A stretch of 64,000 nt of DNA. Source: Coptis chinensis. Its lineage: Eukaryota; Streptophyta; Magnoliopsida; Ranunculales; Ranunculaceae. A program made the position numbers and the translations under genes. The notes beneath the pieces are model-generated. The model did no database searches, was not told the DNA's origin, and saw only the letters and a program-made list of their open reading frames with translations. This document shows, piece after piece, positions 33,036-44,254 of this stretch (its first letter is position 1; each line of letters starts with the position of its first letter). Location: positions 1,426,001-1,490,000 of the forward strand of contig CM027378.1 of NCBI GenBank assembly GCA_015680905.1, in the 5' to 3' direction.

Positions 33036-33040
33036 ATGGA
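33036..33040. repeat. Target-site duplication ATGGA, left copy
   Basis: ATGGA precedes the TG of the 5' LTR and recurs at 42680-42684. Confidence 0.9.
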
Positions 33041-34427
33041 TGATAAGAGCCCAAAACTGTAGTTTTAACCCCTTAATAATCATACTGTTAGACCAATTAT
33101 GTGAATAATAAGTAAGAGTTAACACTGATTACGCGTTTTTATGCATTTCAGGTTACAAAGTCCATTATGTGCAGAAATGTACCACTTTAGCGAGATAAAG
33201 GAGCAAAAGTCAGCAGAACTTCCGAAAGCCGTATCTTTGGACTCAGACCTCGGAATTGGGCATACCTTATGTCAAAACGACCGGCTCGGAAAGAGCTTTG
33301 CAATGGTCCAAGCCTTGACCCAATCAGAGGAGCAGAAGTGGACGAAAAGTCTGTGGAAGTCAACTGCAGCTGAAGAGGCCTTTTTGGACTGAAAGAATTG
33401 GGTTTTGGGCCTGATTCTCTGGCCCAACCCATGGCTCCAAGCCCATGCACGAATTTTGGATCTGAATGTATAAGAACAAAAGCTTAAGTCTTTGTTAAGG
33501 GGAGGTAGCATATGGTAGATAGTTAGACCTAGATTAGAATTAGATTAAGTAGCCATTAAACCTTAGTTCTAGATCTAGTTTTCATTAGATTAATTAAGTT
33601 TAATTTCATTTCAATTCTTGTTTTAGATTAAACTCTCAAATTATTGTTCTTGATTGATTAGATAATAAAATAGTTGTTCTTTTGTCAATTTCGATTTCTA
33701 GATCTAATTTCCATTATTGTTTGTTATCATTTCATAGTTATTAATTAGATTTCGATTATTGTTTAGTGAAATCGCATAAAGTTAGAATCTTTTCATTATG
33801 TTTAGTTTAGATTCAATGGGGAATGTTAGTTTAATGAATCAAGGCTAAAACCTCCATTAGAGGGGTTGATGAAGCCTTGATGAAAACTTAGTTGTTAGTG
33901 TAGAATTGTTTGTAGATTCTATTCCACTCTAGAAAGTCGTGTTTCGCCATGAGAATGGGTGGACGACTTCACATGCTAGTTAGTACTTTCGAAAATGCCA
34001 TGAACACTAGGGATTAGACTCGAAACTCTTGCCGTAAGACGTAAGAATCGAGATACAAGAATCTATACTAGGTTATTAAGTTGGATTCGAGGTGGATTCA
34101 ATTCCCCTCTAATCCTTTATCTAGGTTCAAAAACAAGCATATTTCCATAGTATTCGTAGTTAAATTCAACGTAGACTCATTTTAGTTTCATCGTAGTATA
34201 ACACCCTTCGTAAAGCTCTCATTGACTTAAGAGCGACTAGTTAGACTTAGAAAACAATCCATGCTAGGGAACTAGGAGTGGAACGAACTTCTTACTCCAT
34301 TTAGTGCAATTCGCATTGAGAGTAGAAGCTTTGATAATTCCTTTACGTAAAAGACTAAGTTCTAGTTTACTTACGTTTTGGATTCGTAGTTCATTTCGTA
34401 GGTAAACTACTCATTTTACAATTATCA
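33041..34427 (+). repeat. 5' LTR of the young Athila-like element
   Basis: 1387 bp, TGATAAG to TTATCA. Against the 3' LTR it shows only a couple of differences over the first 860 bp and none noticed over the last 170 bp, but at least twelve between about 33870 and 34240, mostly indels. Confidence 0.95.
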
Positions 34428-34429
34428 AA

Positions 34430-34444
34430 TGGCGCCGCTGCCAT
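34430..34444 (+). other. Primer binding site, tRNA-Asp type
   Basis: TGGCGCCGCTGCCAT starts two bases after the LTR. Its beginning equals the Athila tRNA-Asp site. Confidence 0.75.
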
Positions 34445-34574
34445 CTTAGTTGCACTTTAGCATTGTTTTCATAGTAGAATTAGTCATTTTAAGTCCCATT
34501 AAACCCACCCACCCTTGTTTGATTCATACCGTGGTTATTCGTTTCAAATAAAAAAAATTCGAAAAAAAAAAACG

Positions 34575-34775
34575 GACGAGGCGCCCGCTTCAAAGAAAGA
34601 AGCGACCAGCTAAAGTTCTTGGAATTTTCGTTTACAACCGAAGCCCAGCATCAAAGAGAGCGACCAGCTAAAGTTCTTGGAATTTTCGTTTAAACCGAAG
34701 CTACCAGCTTCAAAGAGAGCGACCAGCTAAGTTCTTGAACACGTGGCGCCCAGCGCCACAGGCGAAGCCAGCCAG
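34575..34775 (+). repeat. Tandem GC-rich repeats in the leader
   Basis: About three copies of a roughly 65-bp unit carrying GCGACCAGCTAAAGTTCTTG and GAATTTTCGTTTA, ending in a GCGCC/GCCAGC-rich stretch. Related words recur at 39085-39190 in the same element. Confidence 0.75.
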
Positions 34776-35040
34776 CGCCTTCTCTGAAATTCCGGATTTC
34801 CACAGTTTGATTTAAACTTGAATTGTCAAGTTTTTCAGTGTTCTAATCTCTTATTTACACTGAACACGCGTAAACAAGACGCTTATTCAAACGCGGTAGC
34901 AAGGAGGCATTCGGTACTCCTTCTTCCACTCCTCGCATCTTCCTCGTCGAGGAGTTTTAATTCTAGTATAATCAGGCTTGTTTTTCGTAGAAATAAATAC
35001 AACACGCCTATCTAGAATTTCACACACCATACCTGACATA

Positions 35041-36950
35041 ATGGCTGAAGAAAGAGAGACTCCTCTCTCCGACTTCTACAAAGCTTTGAGCGATAGCCCT
35101 AAGTCTTGCATCGTTCTAGCAGACCAAACGGGGATTTTGAATCCCCCAATATATTTAATTGTTACCCGTTTTCATGGGTTAGACCATGAAAAACCCTATC
35201 AAAGACATCGTGGGATTGAACAAGTCCTTACAACATTCCACCATCCTACGGTTGGTACGGAACAGATTAAACTAAGGGTATTTCCTTTCACATTAGCCGA
35301 TAAGGCGGCGTCTTGGTTAACTGCCCAAGCGCCTAATTCTGTGGACTCGTGGGCCAAACTTGTTCAACTATTTATGGAACATTTTTACCCACCCCTAAAG
35401 ACGGATGAAATGCTTTCCAAGATTCATTTTTTCCGACAAAATCCTCATGAATCATTTTCTGAGGCTTGGAATCGTTTCACCGATCTGCTTATAGAGTGTC
35501 CACACCATAACTTAGCTAAAGACACGTTAGTTCGTGCCTTTTTCAAAGGACTTCTACACCACCATAAAGAAGTCCTTGACATAATGAATGGGGGTAGTTT
35601 CCTAAGTAAAGGAGCCAATGAGGCTTACAAATTTTTAGAGGATCAAACTAAAGCGAAAATAACAACCGGGGTAGTGGCGATTACTCCCTCCGCTAGTTCT
35701 TCTTCCACGCTTAAGGCTACCAAGTATGTTTGAGGTTAAACCCGATCTAGAACTTAAAAATTTAATCGAATCTCTAACTAAAAAGGTTGAGGCCATTTCT
35801 GTACAACAAAAGCCTATCCCCGTCATGAATGTAAATTCAAATCCATGTAGTTTCTGTTGGAGTCCTGAGCATCCCGACTCCCACTGTCCTATAGCCTATG
35901 AACATTCTTGTTCTATTAATAGTGAACCTAACGCCCGCGAGACAAAATCCCAACTTCCGGTTGGAGAAATAACCAACAAGTCACACCTCCGTGGTACAAT
36001 AATCAATATGTTAGGCCAACACACGTTATAACCAAGCTTCTCGGGACAAGGGCGAGTCGGGTAATTATAATAATTATAACAACCAAGCACAACCTCGACA
36101 AGGTCAAGCACAAGGTCAATATAGTTATAATAATTATAATGCTAATAGAGGTATCGTTCCTAAATAATAACTATCACAATCCGCCTATAAATAATCAACG
36201 CGACATAGTTCGATCCACACCACCCGTGACTATTACACCCACACAACCGGATCGTCTTGACACCTTCATACAAGTGAGCCAACAACTTTTCCAAACCATG
36301 GCTCAATCTAACCAACACATTCTACAACTGTTAATAATTTAAACCAACAGTTAGCCCAAGAGAAAGCCCAACCCAAAGGTGTGTTTCCGGTCAAGCGATA
36401 CCTAATCCTAAAACAAAGACACACGCCTTTGAGGTAAACGGTAATACTAGTGCGGAAAACTACAAACGTAGGTGAGCTAAATGCCATCACCACTCTCCGC
36501 TTCGGAAGAGTGGTTGATAACAAAGTAACTATGCCTATAGTTACCCCATCAAGACTCCTACAACGGATATCGAACTAGATACGAAATAGAAACCAAGAGC
36601 CTACAACCGTAGAGGTACCGGTTAAACCACAACCTAAGAAACAAAAGCCAAGGTTAAACATCCTGTTGATCCATATGCTAATTATAGAGAGAAAACACCG
36701 TTTCCCCAAAAATTAGCCATGTTAACTAGGGATGTACAAATTATGAGGAGATTAGGAACGCGTTTTCAAAATCTAACTATAAACCTTCCCTTTCTCGAAG
36801 CTATTAAAAGCTACCACACCATGCTAAGTTTCTTAAGGAGTTGTGTACTACTAGGCGTAAGACCAATATACCAAAAGACGCCTTTTTAACGGAACAATTC
36901 CCAACGCTTATCCTAAAATAATGGAATTGTTAAGTACAAGGACCACAGTC
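35041..36950 (+). pseudogene. gag of the young Athila-like element
   Basis: Start at ATG 35041 (MAEERETPLSDFYKALSDS). The first 231 codons are open and include FHGLDHEKPYQRH, FPFTLADKAASWL, IHFFRQNPHESFSEAWNRF and TLVRAFFKGLLHHHKEVLDI, the capsid-like part. A frameshift at about 35730 moves to a frame with KPDLELKNLIESLTKKVEAI and a CCHC knuckle (CSFCWSPEHPDSHC). Further broken segments reach NLTINLPFLEAIK near 36780 and IVKYKD near 36930. Gag would form particles. The breaks are surprising given nearly identical LTRs, and may reflect parasitic use of another element's proteins or sequence error. Confidence 0.9.
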
Positions 36951-36960
36951 CCTCTTGTCT

Positions 36961-37625
36961 AATGCACCTTAGGAGATTCTCACACGACGACGCATTTATT
37001 AGACACGGGGGCTAGTGTTAACTTACTCCCATTTTATTTGTATAAACAAATAGGTCTAGAGGAGATGCAACCTACTAAAATGACATTGCAATTAGCTGAT
37101 CGGTCTATTAAGTATCCTAAGGGTGTGGTTGAAAACGTGCTAGTTAAAGTCCAAAATTTTACTACCCAAAACTTCGTTTGTCCTAGACCGCGTAACTCAC
37201 TAACGACTCTGTACCTATCATTTTAGGGCGTCCCTTCTTGGCTACTGCCAACGCGCTCATAAACTGCCGCGATGGTTCGATGTCCTTGTCCTTTGGCCAT
37301 CTTTCTGTTGAAGTAAATGTTTTCAAAACTAGGACACAGTATCCTGATTCATCTACAAATGGAGAGGTTAGCATGATCGAGAGCTTAGCTCAAGATTACT
37401 TCAAAAACATGTTTCCAGAGAAACAGATTAACAAATTCCTTTCCTTCGGAAATTCCGACTTTAACAATGACTCCCTGGTAGTAGACGAAATAGAAGAAGA
37501 ATTCACGAACTCTTTTGCACCGCTTCTTTACCACTTCGAGTCCCCCTTGCCAACAACCATACATCCCTTGATACTATGGCCGGAAGATGAATTTTTCCAT
37601 CTCTATCCCAAAGGATCCTTTTGAC
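36961..37625 (+). pseudogene. Protease and linker of the young Athila-like element
   Basis: Plus-strand frames encode THLLDTGASVNLLPFYLYKQ (active-site DTG), LQLADRSIKYPKGVVENVLV, then after a frameshift near 37160-37230 ATANALINCRDGSMSLSFGH. An acidic linker to 37625 follows, with EKQINKFLSFGNSDFN. It aligns with 10900-10400 of the inner Athila element. The aspartic protease would cut the gag polyprotein. The normal continuation into RT is absent. Confidence 0.88.
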
Positions 37626-40600
37626 CCAACTATTGAGGAATGTCTTGCACATATCAAGATTTCGATGATATGGACTTGAGAGCTCTAGCTGAGAATCATT
37701 CACCTTCCCTCACCAATATTCCCCACCCTCCACCTTTTCAAAGGAACCTCGAGTTTGCACTTTCGATCCTTTAGTTTCTCCCCGTGCTTCATGATTTTTT
37801 AAATCCACCTAGTAAACAAATACTTCCCAAGGATAAACCACTTGACACCTTCATTTTCAGACTTAAGACAAATTCCCCCCTAACTACACCATGAATGAGT
37901 TTTTGTGCTAAACCCACATCCTCATTTTTCCATGCTCTCCTCTAAAAACTTATCCCAATCCACCATATCTTCCACAACCATTCACTTTTCCACACTTATT
38001 CACTAGGACACCCTCTCGTTCAAAGATGAAACCTAAGGTGCATGCTCGGTTATGTTATAGGTCTATTCGACTTCGCTTTCATTCCACTAGGCTGTGTCCT
38101 AGGAAATCTTGGTGCTTGATTGTGTTTGGATATGTTTGCTGTGATATTTATTTATGGAATGATCCACAACTATTTCGGTTGTTGATATATGATAAACTAC
38201 ATGTTCATACATATGTTTAGATAAAGTCTCGAGTATCTGACTATAAACGACTCAATTTCTGTGTTTGGTGCACTTCCTTTCATTTCAATATATTATTGAG
38301 TGCACCATTCAGGTAACCGGGCCCTCCCTATGGAGTGTGTGGCTGTAAGTACCGGATCCTAAGTCCACGTTTCACATAATTCACGTTTTCCACTCTTGCA
38401 TGTTTTCTCGGTTTTTGAGTCATGTTTCTCTATGGTGTGAATTATGTCTTTACTGCTTATTGTTTTCCTTTATATTAAACCTAATTCATAAAAAGTAAAA
38501 AAGTTTAAAGATATAGAAAAATAGTAATCTAGCAAGTCTCGAATCGACTTTAAAAAGACCCACGTTTTAAAACAAATTTTTACAAACCCGTTTTCAAAAA
38601 TTTGTTTGGGGGAATGGGTGTTTGGTTTTTCCATTCTTGATCACTCAAATTCCTATTCTTACCCCCACCTCGCCCCTTGAAGAGTAGCTAGATTTCTACT
38701 TGTTTGTTGTTTTGATGTTGTCTTTTATTATTTTTAGTAGATAGGATGTTACGTTGTTAAATTCCGTAGTTAATTTTGACTTTTGTAGTGAAATGTTGTT
38801 TGAATGACAATATGAATATAATGTCGTTATTTTCATTGTCATTGATTAGTTAATGTTGATCCCACCTTCCCAAACTGTTTGGGGGTGGTGTTATCTATTC
38901 CAAAGATGATTTTATATAAACTTCATTCATTCTACACTCACAACCCACACTACACCTAACTTCCATCACTCACCTTTCACTCCCACGTTTGCGCCTCATT
39001 TTTCAATTTCAGCAACTCCGAAGCGCTTTCACATACTTCTACAGAGCGCGCTTTCACTGTATATATATTTTTTGTTCGAATTTTTGCTTTCGAGGCCAGC
39101 GCCAGCGCTAAGTTGAAGCGACCAGCTAAAACACTGGAATTCTAAAAATTCAGAGCGACTCATCGCGCCTCTATATGAGCGCCAGCCGACTTCCATGGAC
39201 CAAAAAAAAAAAAAAAAAATTCCAGTTTTCTACGGGTAGTTTCCAGATCATTCATAGCTATTCCAGAGCGTAATTTTGAGATGACATCTCCTATAATAAT
39301 ACCAGAACAGTCTTTCAAAGATTTGTTCCCAAGCACTACTTATGGTGCTTGGTTTCGCGAGGTGATCACACACGTAGGCTAGGAACCGCTTATGGGTCTT
39401 GCTAGCAATTGTTCTTGGACTTGCCATGCCCGCTGAAATACAAGACCCATGATGCTATTGGGTAGATAATATGCATGTCCGGGAGTGGAGGTAAGTTTTA
39501 GTTTCTGTTAGTGTCTGCTTATGTCCCAAGCAATTTAATTCATTAACCCCATAATGGGTGGAACTCTTATAAGCGTTAGCGTCGTTTTATTTCCTATATT
39601 AGTGCGTTCTAACCTTGTTTTGCAGATGTTTCTGAATTTCCACGCTTTCAATGGTATTTTTCCTACCCTCTTTATTTAAATGCTTTGAGGACAAAGCATG
39701 CTTTTGGGGGGGCATAGAATCACGTGTAATTAAGACATCCATTAGGATATAGATATATATAATATGCATTTGTTTTCTAGTTAAAATTTCAAAAATTTAA
39801 AAATATAAATAAATAAGTTTATGCTATACACTTAGGAATATTGGTATTGTTTTCTTTCTCCATGCTCTTAACAATCTAGAAGTCTCACATAGTTGTTGCA
39901 TCGGAATAATTGTTAGAAACTTAGGTTTATACGTAGGTAATAATCTTTGCATCTATCTATAAATATATTACATGAGTATCTATGATTGTTAGCAAGAAGT
40001 TTCTGAAATCTAGGCTAGAGTACTTATTCTACAAATCCTGTGAGAATATAGCCTAAAGCCTTATATGAGCTAAAACATTTGAGAAATGACACAAGGGAGA
40101 AGTAAAATCCGGATAGAGAAATCACACGTCCACTTGCTTGATCACTAAACCATATCCTAAGTGAGAATTTAGGCGCTCTTTGGATCGATATAGCCAGAAA
40201 TTCAAACCTATGAATTATTTTCCGCTAGTCACCACTCGAGCCTTTTCTTTAGCCTTCCATACACCACAATTCCTTTACCCCTGTTACAAAAACAAAAACA
40301 AAATAAAAAAAAAAGAATAAATCAACCTACCCAATTTAGAATAAGTCCGAGAATAGAATGAGTGAAGAAAAGAAGAAGAAAAACCGTGTAAACAAAAATT
40401 GTTACTTGCTTCAGAAAATAAAGAAAAGAAGTTTCCATCCAAAGAAAAGAAAAATAGAAATAAAATAAAAACTCCAAAAAATAGAATAAAAAAGGAGTCA
40501 AAAGCCAAGAAAAGAAAAAAAAAAAACTTGGGATGGAAACAAAGTGTAGAAGCAAAAGTAAATAACAAGGTTTTCTCTAGTTACATAATATGAAGACTCT

Positions 40601-41247
40601 ATTATCTCAGACTTGTCCTCTAGAATATCCATTTCCTTCCTTCTTAAACCATCTCCTAATCCCTTGACACCTAATAAAGACCTCTAGCTCAATTAGGAAT
40701 AGGTTAGTGTGATAGTAAGTGGCGATGTGTTTGATCGACCCCGCTTCCTTGTTGTCATTGAGATTGTAAGGTAAAGTGTGCCCACTGCATTACCTCGAGT
40801 AGCTTAAACTTGAGTGCAAAAATCAGAGTGTTGTTTCTTGACTATTATTGTGAGAACCTATTTAAGGACGCTTATTCGAAGTTCTCGAAAACAAACCCGC
40901 TAAACATTTTATAGTACTACTCATTTGTGTATATGTTTATTGTAGATGATAGATTATTATGCATATATTAACTTAGGTTTCTGACTTGGTTATTCTTATT
41001 CAATTGCTAGAGAGATGTATAGATAGTTGAGCATGAATAAGGAAACAATAGTTTTATTTTCTTAGTCGTTGTAGTATAGATGAAGTTTGTGAGTACCTTC
41101 ACTGGAAAACTCTCACGAGGCTATAACTCGTCCACTAGGGAATTCCTAGTGGTTTAAGGCCTTGTTGCATATGGTCAATGCAATCGCACTCAGCGAAACG
41201 AGATTAGGTAGAACTCCATTTTTGGTCACTTATTCTAATTTCTCATC
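37626..41247 (+). other. Noncoding interior replacing pol in the young Athila-like element
   Basis: No RT, RNase H, integrase or ORF2 motif is seen. G-rich PPT-like tracts lie at 38875-38890 (CTGTTTGGGGGTGGTG) and 39702-39712, the latter after an AGGA-loop stem (39680-39699). A GC-rich repeat lies at 39085-39190 and poly-A at about 39200-39217. 40130-40210 matches the inner element's 3' interior. The purine-rich stretch 40280-40570 gives spurious frames on both strands. Confidence 0.6.
41132..41152. repeat. Conserved 21-bp palindrome of the Athila 3' region
   Basis: CCACTAGGGAATTCCTAGTG plus G; the same lies at 3466-3486 and 16175-16195 on the opposite strand, always about 100 bp from the AGGA stem-loop. 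Confidence 0.85.
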
Positions 41248-41285
41248 TTTGCTTGAGGACAAGCAAAATGCTGTTTGGGGTGGTT
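41248..41285 (+). other. AGGA-loop stem-loop and polypurine tract
   Basis: A perfect stem TTTGCTTG-AGGA-CAAGCAAA (41248-41267) is followed by GTTTGGGGTGGTT (41273-41285), which abuts the 3' LTR. Confidence 0.8.
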
Positions 41286-42679
41286 TGATAAGAGCCCAAA
41301 ACTGTAGTTTTAACCCCTTAATAATCATACTGTTAGACCAATTATGTGAATAATAAGTAAGAGTTAACACTGATTACGCGTTTTTATGCATTTCAGGTTA
41401 CAAAGTCCATTATGTGCAGAAATGTACCACTTTAGCGAGATAAAGGAGCAAAAGTCAGCAGAACTTCCGAAAGCCGTATCTTTGGACTCAGACCTCGGAA
41501 TTGGGCATACCTTATGTCAAAACGACCGGCTCGGAAAGAGCTTTGCAATGGTCCAAGCCTTGACCCAATCAGAGGAGCAGAAGTGGACGAAAAGTCTGTG
41601 GAAGTCAACTGCAGCTGAAGAGGCCTTTTTGGACTGGAAAAGAATTGGGTTTTGGGCCTGATTCTCTGGCCCAACCCATGGCTCCAAGCCCATGCACGAA
41701 TTTTGGATCTGAATGTATAAGAACAAAAGCTTAAGTCTTTGTTAAGGGGAGGTAGCATATGGTAGATAGTTAGACCTAGATTAGAATTAGATTAAGTAGC
41801 CATTAAACCTTAGTTCTAGATCTAGTTTTCATTAGATTAATTAAGTTTAATTTCATTTCAATTCTTGTTTTAGATTAAACTCTCAAATTATTGTTCTTGA
41901 TTGATTAGATAATAAAATAGTTGTTCTTTTGTCAATTTCGATTTCTAGATCTAATTTCCATTATTGTTTGTTATCATTTCATAGTTATTAATTAGATTTC
42001 GATTATTGTTTAGTGAAATCGCATAAAGTTAGAATCTTTTCATTATGTTTAGTTTAGATTCAATGGGGAATGTTAGTTTAATGAATCAAGGCTAAAACCT
42101 CCATTAGAGGGTTGATGAAGCCTTGATGAAAACTTAGTTGTTAGTGTAGAATTGTTTGTAGATTCTATTCCACTCTAGAAAGTCGTGTGTTTAGCCATGA
42201 GAATGGGTGGACGACTTTCACATGCTAGTTAGTACTCGGTAGAAATGCCATGAACACTAGGGATTAGACTCGAAACTCTTGCCGTAAGGCGTAAGAATCG
42301 AGATACAAGAATCTATACTAGGTTATTAAGTTGGATTCGAGGTGGATTCAATTCCCTCTAATCCTTTATCTAGGTTCAAAACAAGCATATTTCCATAGTA
42401 TTCAGTAGTTAAATTCAACGTAGACTCATTTTAGTTTCATCGTGAGTATAACACCCTTCAGAAAAGCTCTCATTGACTTAAGAGCTTACTAGTTAGACTT
42501 AGAAAACAATCCATGCTAGGGAACTAGGAGTGGAACGAACTTCTTACTCCATTTAGTGCAATTCGCATTGAGAGTAGAAGCTTTGATAATTCCTTTACGT
42601 AAAAGACTAAGTTCTAGTTTACTTACGTTTTGGATTCGTAGTTCATTTCGTAGGTAAACTACTCATTTTACAATTATCA
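41286..42679 (+). repeat. 3' LTR of the young Athila-like element
   Basis: 1394 bp; TG at 41286 and CA at 42679. Followed by ATGGA (42680-42684), the second copy of the target duplication. Confidence 0.95.
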
Positions 42680-42684
42680 ATGGA

Positions 42685-43236
42685 CTAATTTTAAACTTTT
42701 TAAATTGAATAAGCGTTTAATTATTAATTAGAAAATAATGAGAATGCTCTTATTGGTGAGAGTGCTGATGGAATTTAGCAGTATAATTGGTGGTTAACAA
42801 ATTCGGACTCAGTTTTTGCCTGTTTCATGGGGACCACCTCAGCAATCCCAAATATTTAGTTCCTTTCCTTTAGTTTTTGGGGGCAAACAAGAAGTAGGAA
42901 AGTTTCTGTTCCTCTCTCTATCTGTCTTTTCGTAAGTTCTCTCTCGAAAGCTTAACATTGAAGTCAACTTTTCAACCCAAATTTCTGTCGTTTAAATCGG
43001 ATTTAAATTTTGGAACAACGTGATTTGGTTTTTCCTTAAAGGTATGAACTTTACTGAACTATATCGGTTAATTTGACCATATTTGTTTTCCTTAATTGTA
43101 CCCTAATTTCTATAGTTGAAAATTTGTAATTGACTCGAATATTCGAAACAGAGTATTCCGTTACTACTTTTAATTTTACTACTTTCATATTTAGGTTACA
43201 ATGTTCGAAATTGAAAATTTAATTTTCTTGTGTAGA
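42685..43236. other. 5' region of the DUF1985 gene
   Basis: A/T-rich. It ends in a plausible splice acceptor (TTTTCTTGTGTAG, 43235) before the ATG at 43237, so an upstream noncoding exon and intron are likely. Confidence 0.45.
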
Positions 43237-44161
43237 ATGAAAAAGGGTGGGGGCAAGAAGAAAGTAGTGCCTAATTGGAACTATGTGGAGAAAGAGAAGG
43301 AGGTGAAGAAGAAGGTTGTTTCGAAGAAAAAGGAAAAGCCGAAATTTCCTCCGCGAAGAAACATCAAAGTTACTTGTCGATGTTCTCCAAAAATGCTGGA
43401 AGAGCAACTGTTTTCCACATTCGACAACGATGAAACCGAACATTTCAAAAAGTCTCCATTTGGTTTTCTCCTTGATATGAGTTCGGTTGATGTGGAAGGC
43501 GGTGAGAAAACTCATTTGGTTACCCACCCAAATTTGATTGTTGAGGTTTTGGAAAAGAAGATTTTGCCAATGACTTTCAACATAGGAAACCGATATTTGA
43601 CTTTCAATCCTTCCGATGTGGCCCTCCTTACCGGTCTATCCATAGAGCCACCACCTCAGTGGTTTTACAAAATGGACGTGTTTGACCCTTCTAATTTTCG
43701 TCTAAGGTATTTTCAGCCGGAGGGAAGATGCTCGACTCCGCTTGGTGCCGTTATGCTGACCGAGTTTGCGGCAGCAAGGAAAAAATCTAAGAGAGTTTCT
43801 GTACGTAGCGATCCGAACACCTGTGACGACATCCACCGACTTAACCGTTTGTTTGTGCTCGGGGATTTCCTCTTGCCAAGCGGTTCGAAGGGTGTTGATG
43901 TCAAACATATTGATATTGCAGCTGATTTGAAGAAGTTTGACAAATTCCCTTGGGGGTATCTGACGTTTGAAGGCATTCGTGGTGGTGTTGAGGCTCTACA
44001 TACAGATATGGAGAAGCACTTTCAGGTTCAATTGGAAAAGCCATTTACCCACACCCTATAAAATTTTCCCTTGGATTCAGCCCATGCAGGAATTACTGGA
44101 ACGTCGTGCAAAAAGAAGAAAATGTTCTGTAGAAGATCAACAACCATTGGTAATTAATTAA
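43237..44161 (+). pseudogene. DUF1985-like N-terminal domain of an Ulp1-type transposon gene
   Basis: ATG 43237 is chosen because it follows a splice acceptor and matches the start at 31260. The frame begins with a basic tail (KKGGGKKKVVPNW, KEKEVKKKVVSKKKEKPK), a likely nuclear signal. DUF1985-type motifs follow: SPFGFLLDMSSVD, RYLTFNPSDVALLTGLSIEP, RLNRLFVLGDFLLPSG and KFDKFPWGYLTFEGIRGGVE. Near 44040 a frameshift moves to a frame with TPYKIFPWIQPMQELLERRA ending at 44161. In plant Mutator-like elements this domain commonly precedes an Ulp1 protease, as it does here 1.9 kb downstream. The frameshift lies in an A-rich run and may be sequence error. Confidence 0.78.
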
Positions 44162-44254
44162 GTACTCTTGTACTCCAGCCCATCCCTTAAATGTTTTTTT
44201 TGGAAGCAGATATAGTGTCTTGGTAAATTTATATGTACTTTCATATTTGTAGTT

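Larger units (their letters stand above)
33041..42679 (+). mobile_element. Young Athila-like LTR retrotransposon lacking RT, RNase H and integrase (9,639 bp)
   Basis: It has two LTRs (33041-34427, 41286-42679), a primer site at 34430, gag, protease, a PPT at 41273-41285 and a perfect 5-bp TSD. After the protease (about 37340) a further 280 bp resembles the acidic PR-RT linker, but no RT, RNase H or integrase motif appears before 41285. Apart from one cluster, the LTRs are almost identical, so insertion is recent. Movement would need pol supplied by a relative such as the 1599-15869 element. Short open frames inside the LTRs (33141-33392, 41386-41661) are present in both copies and are not genes. 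Confidence 0.92.

Noticed and set aside
33141-33392. Open frame repeated at 41386-41661
   Set aside because: Both lie inside the LTRs; the frame is duplicated with the LTR and has no family match.
40284-40568. Hydrophobic Phe-rich minus-strand frame and its Lys-rich plus-strand partner
   Set aside because: Produced by a long purine-rich, low-complexity stretch in the retrotransposon interior.
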